A stretch of 60,481 nt of DNA, taken from NCBI RefSeq assembly GCF_014652235.1, contig NZ_BMYK01000018.1, positions 70,983 to 131,463 on the forward strand. The letters are read 5' to 3'. Source of the stretch: Pseudorhodoferax aquiterrae (GTDB taxonomy: Bacteria; Pseudomonadota; Gammaproteobacteria; Burkholderiales; Burkholderiaceae_C). The notes beneath the pieces are model-generated. The model saw nothing but the letters and a program-made list of their open reading frames with translations, had not been told where the DNA came from and searched no databases. Of the stretch, positions 42,822-50,351 are shown one piece after another (the stretch's first letter is position 1; each line of letters starts with the position of its first letter). Both the position numbers and the translations under genes were made by a program.

Positions 42822-43570
42822 CCGTGGTCGTCTCCGAGGTAGGCGCTGCGCACCGCCGGATCGGCCTGCACTTCGGCCGGCGTGCCGCAGGCGATGGCGC
42901 GGCCGTAGACCAGCACGCTCACGCGGTCGGCGAGGCTGAACACGGCCTGCATGTCGTGCTCCACGAGCAGCATGGTGTAGCGGCCCTTGAGGCCTTGCAA
43001 CAGGTCGACCATGCGGGCCGACTCGCCCTGGCTCATGCCGGCCAGCGGCTCGTCGAGCAGCAAGAGGCGCGGCTGCATGGCCAGCGCCATGGCCAGCTCG
43101 AGCTGGCGGTGCTCGCCATGGGCCAGGGCCATCACGTCGTCGTGCGCGCGCTCGGCCAGGCCGGCCTGGGCCAGGGCCTGCAGCGCCGGCGCGGTCAGCG
43201 CGCGCTGGCGGTGTACGGGCGTCCACGCGCCGAAGGAATGGCCGCTGCGCGCCTGCACCACGAGCATCACGTTCTCCAGCACCGAGAAACCGTGCAGCAG
43301 CTGCGTGATCTGGTAGCTGCGCGCGATGCCGGCCAGTGCGCGCTGCGGCACCGGCCAGCGCGTGATGTCCTGGCCGTCGTAGAGCACGCGGCCGGCGTCG
43401 GGCAGCAGCTCGCCGGTCAACTGGCCCATCACGGTGGTCTTGCCGGCGCCGTTGGGGCCGATCAGCGCATGGGTCTCGCCCGCGGCCAGGGACAGTTCCA
43501 GCCGGTCGGTGGCGGTCAGGCCGCCGAAGCGCTTGACCAGGCCTTGCACCTGCAGCAGCGGCGTGCTCAT
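42818..43570 (-). CDS. livG: Branched-chain amino-acid-type ABC transporter ATPase LivG
   Basis: ATP-binding subunit, 250 residues. Walker A is LIGPNGAGKTTVM, Walker B RLLLLDEPLAGMS, and RSYQITQLLHGFSVLENVML is the Q-loop region typical of LivG. The signature motif is divergent: MALAHGEHRQLELAMALA has AHGEH where LSxGxQ is usual, as in some LivG proteins. Its ATG overlaps livM, and its stop overlaps livF. Confidence 0.94.
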   Translation of the reverse strand: MSTPLLQVQGLVKRFGGLTATDRLELSLAAGETHALIGPNGAGKTTVMGQLTGELLPDAGRVLYDGQDITRWPVPQRALAGIARSYQITQLLHGFSVLENVMLVVQARSGHSFGAWTPVHRQRALTAPALQALAQAGLAERAHDDVMALAHGEHRQLELAMALAMQPRLLLLDEPLAGMSQGESARMVDLLQGLKGRYTMLLVEHDMQAVFSLADRVSVLVYGRAIACGTPAEVQADPAVRSAYLGDDHG

Positions 43571-44529
43571 GCGCGCTTCTCCCACTGCGTGACCACGCCC
43601 CAGATGCCGCGGCGCGACACCAGCGCAACCAGCAGGATCAGCGGCCCCAGGATCGCCATCCAGTGCTGCGTCCAGCCCGACAGCGCCTCTTCGAGCACCA
43701 GCAGCACCACGGCGCCGACCAGCGGCCCCATGACCGTGCCCATGCCGCCCAGCACCACGATCAGGATCAGCTCGCCCGAGGCCTGCCAGGACAGGTAGGA
43801 GGGCGAGGCGAAGGCCGTGAGGTTGCCCTGCAGCACCCCGGCCAGCGTGCAGACCAGGGCGGACAGCACATAGGCCGTGAGCTGGTAGCGCAGCCGCGGA
43901 TGGCCGGCCGCGAGCATGCGCCGTCCATTGGCATGGAAGCCGCGCAGCACCATGCCGAAGCGGCTGTGCACGGCGCGCCAGACCAGCAGCATCACGGCGA
44001 ACAGCACGGCCAGCGCGAGGTAGTACAGCGTCACCTTGCCGTCCAGCGTGGGCAGCGGCGCGAGCTGGCTGCGGGTGTCCAGCGGCAGGCCATCGTCGCC
44101 GCCGTATTGCTTGAGGCTCACGGCGAGGAAATAGAACATCTGGCCGAAGGCCAGCGTGATCATGATGAAGCCGATGCCGCGCGTGCGCAGCGACACCAGG
44201 CCGGTGACCGCCGCCACGCCGGCCGCCAGCGCGAGCGCGATGGCCAGCTGCGCCCAGCCGTTCGTGAGGCCGTGGAAGGCGGCGATGCCCACCACGTAGG
44301 CGCCCAGGCCCACGTACAGCGCATGGCCCAGGCTGACCATGCCGCCGTAGCCCAAGACCAGGTTGAGCCCGCTGGCGGCGATGGCGAACACCACGATGCG
44401 TGTGGCAAAGCCCAGATAGAAGCTGGAGCCGGCCCACTGTGCGAACAAGGGCACGAGCAGCATCAGCAGGAAGATGGTGCAGGCCAGTAAGGCGCGTGGC
44501 GAACGCCACGACAGAGATTCAGGGAACAT
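43567..44529 (-). CDS. livM: Branched-chain amino-acid-type ABC transporter permease LivM
   Basis: Integral membrane permease of 320 residues with about nine hydrophobic helices. GLNLVLGYGGMVSLGHAL and GYGGMVSLGHALYVGLGAY are the LivM signature region, and ELILIVVLGGMGTVMGPLVG is the coupling loop. It is separated from livH by 327 bp that carry two palindromic repeats, although both genes lie in the same cluster. Confidence 0.95.
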   Translation of the reverse strand: MFPESLSWRSPRALLACTIFLLMLLVPLFAQWAGSSFYLGFATRIVVFAIAASGLNLVLGYGGMVSLGHALYVGLGAYVVGIAAFHGLTNGWAQLAIALALAAGVAAVTGLVSLRTRGIGFIMITLAFGQMFYFLAVSLKQYGGDDGLPLDTRSQLAPLPTLDGKVTLYYLALAVLFAVMLLVWRAVHSRFGMVLRGFHANGRRMLAAGHPRLRYQLTAYVLSALVCTLAGVLQGNLTAFASPSYLSWQASGELILIVVLGGMGTVMGPLVGAVVLLVLEEALSGWTQHWMAILGPLILLVALVSRRGIWGVVTQWEKRA

Positions 44530-44582
44530 TTCGTCGTACCTGCAACAGGATCCGGCGCAGGCGTGGTGCGTGGGCCGAGGCC

Positions 44583-44669
44583 ACCGGGTGGCCTCTTCCG
44601 CGAATGTCCCCCGCCAGGGCCGCAGGCGGCCCAGGCTCCTCCTTTATTTCGCTGCAGAGGCCACCCGGT
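44583..44669 (+). repeat. Palindromic intergenic repeat type B, copy 1
   Basis: The ends are a perfect 13-bp inverted repeat, ACCGGGTGGCCTC (44583-44595) / GAGGCCACCCGGT (44657-44669). Inside is a hairpin, GGGCCGC-AG-GCGGCCC (44617-44632), flanked by TGTCCCCCGCC and GGCTCCTCCTTTATTTCGC. The reverse transcript contains AAAGGAGGAGCC, which resembles a ribosome binding site. Confidence 0.85.
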
Positions 44670-44736
44670 ACCCTCGTCCCAGGACACGTCGCGTCGTGCC
44701 GGCCGATTAAGCGTGAGGCGTCCAGACCGCGACGAT

Positions 44737-44821
44737 GGTGTGTTCTCCGCAGCGAAATCAAGGAGGAGCCCCGGGCCGCCTGCGGCCCGGGGCGGGGGAC
44801 ATTCGCGGAGGAGAGCACACC
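44737..44821 (-). repeat. Palindromic intergenic repeat type B, copy 2 (inverted)
   Basis: The reverse complement matches copy 1 over the inner about 57 bp with few differences (CCGCGAATGTCCCCCGCC and GGCTCCTCCTTGATTTCGCT are shared). The terminal stem is different in sequence but still pairs: GGTGTGTTCTCC (44737-44748) with GGAGAGCACACC (44810-44821), one G-T pair. The inner hairpin is longer, CCCCGGGCCGC / GCGGCCCGGGG. Confidence 0.85.
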
Positions 44822-44856
44822 GTCGGCGCGGTCTCGCACCACCGAAAACGGGTATC

Positions 44857-45774
44857 TCATCGCCGCACCGGAAACAGCCCCGCCGGCTTGACCGCCAGGA
44901 TCAATGCCATGAACAAATAGATCAGCATGGAGGCCAGCGCCGGACCGGCCGCGTCGGCCACGCTGCGCTCGAAGAACTGCCGCGTGATCTGCGGCATGTA
45001 GGCCCGGCCCATGGTGTCGACCAGGCCGACCAGCAGCGCCGCGTAGAAGGCGCCGCGGATGGAGCCGATGCCACCGATCACGATGACCACGAGCGCGAGG
45101 ATCAGCACGTTGTCGCCCATGCCCGACTGCACCGAGACGATGGGGCCGACCAGCCAGCCGGCCAGCGCCGCCAGCCCCGCGCCGACCGCGAATAGCAGCG
45201 TGTTGAGCAGCCGCGCGTTGACTCCCAGCGCGGCCACGGTGTCGGGGTGCGTGGAGCTGGCGCGCACCAGCATGCCCACGCGCGTGCGGTGGATCAGCAG
45301 ATGGATGCCGGCCGCCACCAGCAGCCCGGCCACGATGATCATGAGCCTGTAGGCCGGGTAGCTGAAGTCGCCGAGCTGCAGCGAGCCATTGAGCCACGCG
45401 GGCTGCGCCGTGAACACGGGCTGCGCGCCCCAGACCATGCGCACCGTCTCGTTGAAGAACATGATGAGGCCCAGCGTGGCCAGCACCTGGTCCAGGTGGT
45501 CGCGCGTGTAGAGCCGGCGCAGCGCCAGCCGCTCGATCGCGAAGGCCAGCAACATGGCGCCACCGATGCCGGCCAGGCCAGCGAGCAGGAAGGAATCCGT
45601 GCGCGCGAGCGCGGCCGCCGCGAAGTAGGCGCCCAGCATGTAGAACGAGCCGTGCGCGAGGTTGATGAAGTTCATGATGCCGAACACCAGCGTGAGGCCG
45701 GCCGACAGCAGGAACAGCAGCATCCCGAGCTGCACCCCGTTCAGCAGCTGGGAGAAGAACAGGCTCCAGATCAA
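44857..45774 (-). CDS. livH: Branched-chain amino-acid-type ABC transporter permease LivH
   Basis: Membrane permease of 305 residues, about eight helices. The N-terminus MIWSLFFSQLLNGVQLGMLL, with GIMNFINLAHGSFYMLGAY, is the LivH signature. LALVVIVIGGIGSIRGAF is the coupling loop. The start is a TTG at 45774 with only a weak ribosome binding site. It follows livK after a 196-bp gap that holds a type A repeat. Confidence 0.94.
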   Translation of the reverse strand: MIWSLFFSQLLNGVQLGMLLFLLSAGLTLVFGIMNFINLAHGSFYMLGAYFAAAALARTDSFLLAGLAGIGGAMLLAFAIERLALRRLYTRDHLDQVLATLGLIMFFNETVRMVWGAQPVFTAQPAWLNGSLQLGDFSYPAYRLMIIVAGLLVAAGIHLLIHRTRVGMLVRASSTHPDTVAALGVNARLLNTLLFAVGAGLAALAGWLVGPIVSVQSGMGDNVLILALVVIVIGGIGSIRGAFYAALLVGLVDTMGRAYMPQITRQFFERSVADAAGPALASMLIYLFMALILAVKPAGLFPVRR

Positions 45775-45853
45775 GACGGACCCATCTCAGTTGTCCATTG
45801 CGCTGGCGCGCCGCCCGCAGGACATGAAGCCGGCCCGCAAGCCGCTGGTCGAG

Positions 45854-45968
45854 AGGCCGCGGAGCAGGCCATGCCAGCGCAGCCGCGGAACTGGCTTGCC
45901 AGGCCGCCGGGTGCGCCCCTTGAGGGGGATGGGACTTCTACACGAAGTGAGAAGTCCAAACGGGGTGG
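45854..45968 (-). repeat. Intergenic repeat type A, copy 2
   Basis: About 115 bp beginning 2 bp after the livK stop on the reverse strand, in the same orientation as copy 1. Beyond the shared blocks it has a strong hairpin, GGACTTCT...AGAAGTCC, around CACTTCGTG. Further hairpins are CCCCT-CA-AGGGG and CTGGC-AA-GCCAG. It is placed to affect livK mRNA stability or read-through into livH. Confidence 0.85.
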
Positions 45969-45970
45969 TT

Positions 45971-47140
45971 TCATTTCATTGGGCAGTCGCCGACGTAGGC
46001 ATCCTTGTGCGCCGTGAGCTGCTTGCTGACCGTCTTGAGGTTGGCGTTGCCCTTGGCGTCCTTGGCCACCTCGAACACGTAGAAGTCCTGCACCGGGAAG
46101 TTGTTGGCGCCGAAGCTGAAGTTGCCGCGCACGGACTTGAAGTCCGCGGCCTTGAGCGCGGTCTGCAGCACGGCCTTGTCGGTGCCGCCTCGGGTCTTGC
46201 GCAGGGCCGAGTCGATGAGCAGCGCAGCGTCGTACGACTGGGCGGCGTACTCGCTGGGCGTGCGCTTGTACTTGGCCTCGAAGTCGGCCACGAACTTCTG
46301 GTTGGCCGGGTTCGGCAGGTCCGGGCCCCAGGCCGAGGCCGACATCACGCCCAGCGCGCTGTCCTTGAGCGCGGGCAGCGTGGTGCCGTCGGCCGTGGAC
46401 ACGGTCAGCAGCGGGATCTTGCTGGTCAGCCCTGCCTGCTGGTAGGCGCGCACGAAGGCCACGCCCAGGCCACCGGGGTAGAAGGCGTAGACCGCATCGG
46501 GCTTGTCGGCCGCGATGCGCGAGAGCTCGGCCGAGAAGTCGAGCTGGCTCAAGGGGGTGTAGATCTCGTCGGCCAGCGGCGTCTTGTACACGCGCTTGAA
46601 GCCGGCCACGTAGTCCTTGCCGGCCTGGTAGTTGGGCGTCATCGCGATGATGCGCTTGTAGCCCTTGTCGGTCGCGTACTTGCCCATGGCCTCGGCGAAC
46701 TGGTCGTTCTGCTTGGAGACCACGAACAGGTTGGCCGCGCACTGGGGGCCGGCCAGCGGCGCCGGGCCGGCATTGCCACCCACCACGATGACGCCGGCCG
46801 AGGTCAGCTTCTTGCTCACGGCCATCATGATGTTGGAGAAGGTGATGCCGGCGACGATGGGCACCTTCTCCTTCTCGATCAGCTCGTCGGCGATCTGGTT
46901 GGCGACCTCGGGCTTGAGCTGGCTGTCGCGGCGCAGCACGTTGACGGGCACGTCGCCGAGCTTGCCGCCGTTCTGCTCCACGACCAGCATGAAGGCGTCC
47001 AGCATGTCCTGGCCCAACGCGGCCTGCGGGCCCGACAGCTCGGCCATGAAGCCGATCTTGACGGGGGTCTGGGCCTGGGCAGGGGCCGCGAGGCCGAAGG
47101 CGAGGGCCGCGAGCGCGCCGGCGAGAAGCGTTGGTTTCAA
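45971..47140 (-). CDS. livK: Branched-chain amino-acid-type ABC substrate-binding protein
   Basis: Periplasmic receptor of 389 residues. The start is a TTG at 47140 with AGGAG 7 nt upstream, giving MKPTLLAGALAALAFGLAAP...QAQ, a signal peptide; frames upstream are not signal-like. The mature part has VKIGFMAELSGPQAALGQDM, VAGITFSNIMMAV and FYPGGLGVAFVRAYQQAG, typical of type I periplasmic receptors. It feeds LivHMGF. The neighbouring catabolic genes suggest the ligand may be an unusual amino or carnitine-like compound rather than leucine. Confidence 0.93.
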   Translation of the reverse strand: MKPTLLAGALAALAFGLAAPAQAQTPVKIGFMAELSGPQAALGQDMLDAFMLVVEQNGGKLGDVPVNVLRRDSQLKPEVANQIADELIEKEKVPIVAGITFSNIMMAVSKKLTSAGVIVVGGNAGPAPLAGPQCAANLFVVSKQNDQFAEAMGKYATDKGYKRIIAMTPNYQAGKDYVAGFKRVYKTPLADEIYTPLSQLDFSAELSRIAADKPDAVYAFYPGGLGVAFVRAYQQAGLTSKIPLLTVSTADGTTLPALKDSALGVMSASAWGPDLPNPANQKFVADFEAKYKRTPSEYAAQSYDAALLIDSALRKTRGGTDKAVLQTALKAADFKSVRGNFSFGANNFPVQDFYVFEVAKDAKGNANLKTVSKQLTAHKDAYVGDCPMK

Positions 47141-47224
47141 GTCGATCTCCTGTCGTTGGTCTGGCCGACGGACTGGGGCGCCCAGCGCGCCATCGGCGGG
47201 CCGCATTGTTCACCAAAAGAGTGC

Positions 47225-47240
47225 AGCCACCTTGGTGGCT
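47225..47240. promoter_or_regulatory. Palindrome between Bug receptor and livK genes
   Basis: AGCCACC-TT-GGTGGCT is a perfect 7-bp inverted repeat in the 123-bp gap upstream of livK. On the reverse strand it is followed by GCACTCTTTTGG, so it could be a weak terminator for the Bug gene or an operator for livK. Confidence 0.4.
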
Positions 47241-47263
47241 AACCCGGAGAACGCCGCGGGATC

Positions 47264-48232
47264 TCAATCCACCGATGCGCCCGATGCCTTGACCAGCCGC
47301 AGGTGCTTTTCCAGCTCAGCCTTGAAGAAGGGCAGGGCCTGCTCGGGCGAGTTCTGCACGGTCACGATGCCCTGGGCGGCGAGCGCGTCGGCCACCTCCT
47401 TGCTGGCCAGCACGGCCTGCAGGTCGGCGGCGGTCTTGTGCACCACGGCCGGTGCCATGCCGGCCGGGCCGACCACGGCGATCCAGGCGTCGAAGCCGTA
47501 GCGCGGCAGGCCGAATTCGGCCAGCGTGGGCACCTCGGGCAGCAGGGCCGAGCGCGTGGTGCTCGACAGCGCGATGGCGCGCAACTTGCCGGCCTTGATG
47601 TGCGGCGCCACGGCCGTGACCGAGACGAAGGCCATGTCGACCTGGCCGCCCAGCAGGTCGGTGGTCAGCGGGCCGGTGCCGCGGTAGGGGATGTGCCTGA
47701 TCTGCACGCCGGCTTCCTGGCCGAACAGTTCGCCGGCCAAGTGCAGCGTGCTGCCGTTGCCGGCCGAGCCCAGGTTCAGCGCGCCGGGTCTGGCCTTCAT
47801 GAGGGCGATGAGTTCGGACGTGGTGTGCGCCGGCACCGAGGGGTGCAGCACCAGCACCAGCGGCACGCTGCCGATCACGCGGATCGGCGTGATGTCGGCG
47901 ATCGCGTCGAACGGCATCTTCTTGTAGATGCCGGGGTTGATCACGTGGTTGGACGAGACCATGCCCAGCACCGTGCCGTCCTTGGCGCCGTTGACGACCT
48001 GCAGCGTGCCGGTCATACCGCCGGCGCCGGGCAGGTTCTCCACGACCACGGCATGGCCCGTGACCTTGGCCAGCGTGGGGCCCATGGCGCGGGCCAGGGT
48101 GTCCACGGTGGAACCCGTGGTCAGCGGCACGACGAGGCGGATGGGCTTGTCGCCCTGGGCCCAGGCGGGCGCGGCCAGGCTGGCGGCGAGCAGCGCCAGG
48201 GCGCCACGCCGCGCGATCGCGGGGTGTTTCAT
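47264..48232 (-). CDS. Bug-family (TctC-like) periplasmic solute receptor
   Basis: A 322-residue receptor with AAGGAG before the ATG at 48232. Signal peptide: ARRGALALLAASLAAP...WAQ. Family segments are KPIRLVVPLTTGSTVDTLAR, VVENLPGAGGMTGT, HIPYRGTGPLTTDLLGGQVD and GKLRAIALSS. It lies 28 bp after the aconitase-like gene, so the ligand may be a di- or tricarboxylate handled by that enzyme. Confidence 0.93.
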   Translation of the reverse strand: MKHPAIARRGALALLAASLAAPAWAQGDKPIRLVVPLTTGSTVDTLARAMGPTLAKVTGHAVVVENLPGAGGMTGTLQVVNGAKDGTVLGMVSSNHVINPGIYKKMPFDAIADITPIRVIGSVPLVLVLHPSVPAHTTSELIALMKARPGALNLGSAGNGSTLHLAGELFGQEAGVQIRHIPYRGTGPLTTDLLGGQVDMAFVSVTAVAPHIKAGKLRAIALSSTTRSALLPEVPTLAEFGLPRYGFDAWIAVVGPAGMAPAVVHKTAADLQAVLASKEVADALAAQGIVTVQNSPEQALPFFKAELEKHLRLVKASGASVD

Positions 48233-48260
48233 CTTGTCTCCTTGGTGGTTGTGGGAAGGC

Positions 48261-50225
48261 TCAGCCGTGCGCGGCCTGCAGCTCGGCGAAGGACAGCAGG
48301 CGGCCCGCGATGGCGCTGGCCGCCACCGTGGGCGGGCTGGCCAGCCAGACGCTGCCGGGGCCGGACCGCCCCGGGAAGTTGCGGTTGATCGCGCTGACGG
48401 TGACCTGGCCGGCGTCGGTGGACGAACCCGGGCCGCAGTTGGCGCAGGCGCCACAAGAGGGCTGCAGGATCTGCGCGCCGACCTGCTCAAAAGCCGCGAG
48501 ATAGCCCTGCGCGGTGCAGTAGTCGCGCACGGCCGTGGTGCCGAACTGCAGGTACAGCTGCACGCCCTCGGCGACGCGCAGGCCGCGTGCGGCGGCCCAG
48601 GACAGCACCGCGTGGTAGTGGTCGAAATCCTCGCGCTTGCCGGCGGTGCACGAGCCGCCGTAGGCGATGTCCAGCCGCACGGGTGCGTCCAGCGCGGCCA
48701 GCGGCAGGCCGTTGCCGGGATCACCCGGGCGGGCCACCATGGGCGACAGCCTTCTGCAGTCCAGCACGATGTGGCCGGCGTAGGCGGCGCCAGGGTCGCT
48801 CGCCATCCAATCCTGCAGCGCGAAGTCGATGCCGCGGCGTTCCTTCAGGAAGCGCACGGTCTGGGCATCGGGCGCGACGATGCCCGTGAAGCCGCCGAGC
48901 TCGGCCACCATGTTGGTCAGCGTGGCGCGCTCGTCGATGGACATGGCGTCCACCGCGCTGCCGCAGAACTCGAACACCTTGCCCACACCGGCGCCGGCGC
49001 GGATGTCGGGCTGGGCCAGCAGGTGCAGCAGCACGTCCTTGGCCGTGATGCCGGCCGCCAGCGGGCCCCGCAGTTCCACGCGCAGGCTCTGCGGCACGGT
49101 CATGCGCACAGCGCCCGTCACGAAGGCATTGGCCATGTCGGTCGTGCCCACGCCGAAGGCCACGCAGCCCAGTGCGCCGCTGTGCGGCGTGTGCGAATCG
49201 GTGCCGACCACGAGCTCGCCGGGCAGCGCATAGTGCTCGGCCACCATGGCATGCGAGATGCCGGCCACGTTGGTGTCGGCGCCCGGTGCGGCGGCCTCGT
49301 CGTCGGTCAGCGTGCGGTGCAGGGTCAGGCCATGCGCCTGCGCGAAGTCGCGCTGGGCCTGCACCATGGCGCGGATGTTGGGCACCAGGCCCATGCGCAG
49401 GTGGGCGGGACTCTGGTCCACGTAGGAAGTGTGGTCCTCGAACACCACGATGGAGGCCGGATCGGCCAGTTGCAGCGCGGACCCGAAGCTGGCCTGCAGC
49501 ATGTGGGCGCACATGCCGGTGTAGTACTCGTGGATGAAGCGGCGGTCGGCGCGCACGAAGGCGCCATCGCCCGCGGCCGGGTGCGCCGGCGTGAGCGGCG
49601 TGGCCAGCAGGTGGCGCGCGACGATCTTCTCGAACAGCGTGCGCGGGCCGCCGTCGTGCGCCCCTGCGGCCGGACGGATGCCCTGCAGGTGGCGCTGGCC
49701 GAAGCGCAGCAGGCCGCCCGCGCGCAGGATGGCGGCGGCCAGGGCGTCGCGGCCGGCCACGAGCTCGTCGATGGCGATGGCCTCGCCGCGTTCGATGCGC
49801 GGGATCAGGCCCAGGTCGGTCGAGGTGAACAGCCCGATGTTGTCGGCGTTCTGGCGGTAGATGCGCTCTAAGCTCTGGGCCACCACGAGCCGGATGCCGG
49901 CCAGCTTCTCGGCAGCCGGGCTGTGCTCGCGCGAGGAACCCTTGCCGTAGCGCGCGCCGGCCACCGTGACCGAGAAGCCGCCGGCACGCACGGCGCCTGC
50001 GGCGATGGGGCGCTGGCCCTCGACCGTGAAGCCTGTGTAGGGGTAGCGGCCTAGCGCGTCGTCGTAGTGCGCGAGGATGGCGACGGGTGTGAGTTCGTCG
50101 GTCGAGACCTCGTCGCGCAGCGGCCGGGCCTGGGCCAGGGTCATGGGCCGGCCGGCCATCTGGTCTGCCATGGCGGCAGGGTTGCGCGCGAGGTACAGCA
50201 CGCGGCCTGGTAGTTCGAGATGCAC
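48261..50225 (-). CDS. Fused aconitase-family hydro-lyase, swivel domain first
   Basis: A 654-residue enzyme with GGAGA before a GTG start. The swivel (LeuD-like) domain is N-terminal (about 1-205), with ARYGKGSSREHSPAAEKLAG (Ser-Ser-Arg-Glu-His at 97-101). The [4Fe-4S] catalytic part (LeuC-like) follows, with VVGTDSHTPHSGALG and cluster cysteines in GGSCTAGKRED and PSCGACANCG. Canonical AcnA has the reverse order; AcnB has this order plus a HEAT domain that is absent here. Alanine and lysine replace the usual Asn and Arg of SCTNGR. It should dehydrate or hydrate a di- or tricarboxylate; the substrate is unknown. Confidence 0.88.
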   Translation of the reverse strand: MHLELPGRVLYLARNPAAMADQMAGRPMTLAQARPLRDEVSTDELTPVAILAHYDDALGRYPYTGFTVEGQRPIAAGAVRAGGFSVTVAGARYGKGSSREHSPAAEKLAGIRLVVAQSLERIYRQNADNIGLFTSTDLGLIPRIERGEAIAIDELVAGRDALAAAILRAGGLLRFGQRHLQGIRPAAGAHDGGPRTLFEKIVARHLLATPLTPAHPAAGDGAFVRADRRFIHEYYTGMCAHMLQASFGSALQLADPASIVVFEDHTSYVDQSPAHLRMGLVPNIRAMVQAQRDFAQAHGLTLHRTLTDDEAAAPGADTNVAGISHAMVAEHYALPGELVVGTDSHTPHSGALGCVAFGVGTTDMANAFVTGAVRMTVPQSLRVELRGPLAAGITAKDVLLHLLAQPDIRAGAGVGKVFEFCGSAVDAMSIDERATLTNMVAELGGFTGIVAPDAQTVRFLKERRGIDFALQDWMASDPGAAYAGHIVLDCRRLSPMVARPGDPGNGLPLAALDAPVRLDIAYGGSCTAGKREDFDHYHAVLSWAAARGLRVAEGVQLYLQFGTTAVRDYCTAQGYLAAFEQVGAQILQPSCGACANCGPGSSTDAGQVTVSAINRNFPGRSGPGSVWLASPPTVAASAIAGRLLSFAELQAAHG

Positions 50226-50300
50226 GCTTCTTGTCTCCGTCGCTCACCGTGGTGGCGCGGACTGTAGGAGCGCGCGGCGCGCCCGACCAAGTGCTGATTG

Positions 50301-50336
50301 GCGCCGGGGGGCATGCGCTTCGCGCATGTCCGGCGC
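50301..50336. terminator. Two-step hairpin between lysR and aconitase-like genes
   Basis: Outer arms GCGCCGG (50301-50307) and CCGGCGC (50330-50336) enclose a perfect inner stem, CATGCGC-TTC-GCGCATG (50312-50328). No T tract on either strand. Confidence 0.4.
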
Positions 50337-50351
50337 AAGCCCTGCGTGCGC

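Larger units (their letters stand above)
44530..44856. other. 327-bp gap between livH and livM carrying an inverted repeat pair
   Basis: No gene is seen. The gap is built around two about 86-bp palindromic elements in opposite orientation (44583-44669 and 44737-44821), 67 bp apart. Short open frames here are overlaps with the repeats and lack support. Confidence 0.75.

Noticed and set aside
44583-44821. CRISPR array or insertion sequence between livH and livM
   Set aside because: There are only two repeat copies in opposite orientation, no spacers of regular length and no transposase.
44530-44856. Small protein genes between livH and livM
   Set aside because: The short frames overlap the palindromic repeats, lack supporting start sites and carry no recognisable protein pattern.
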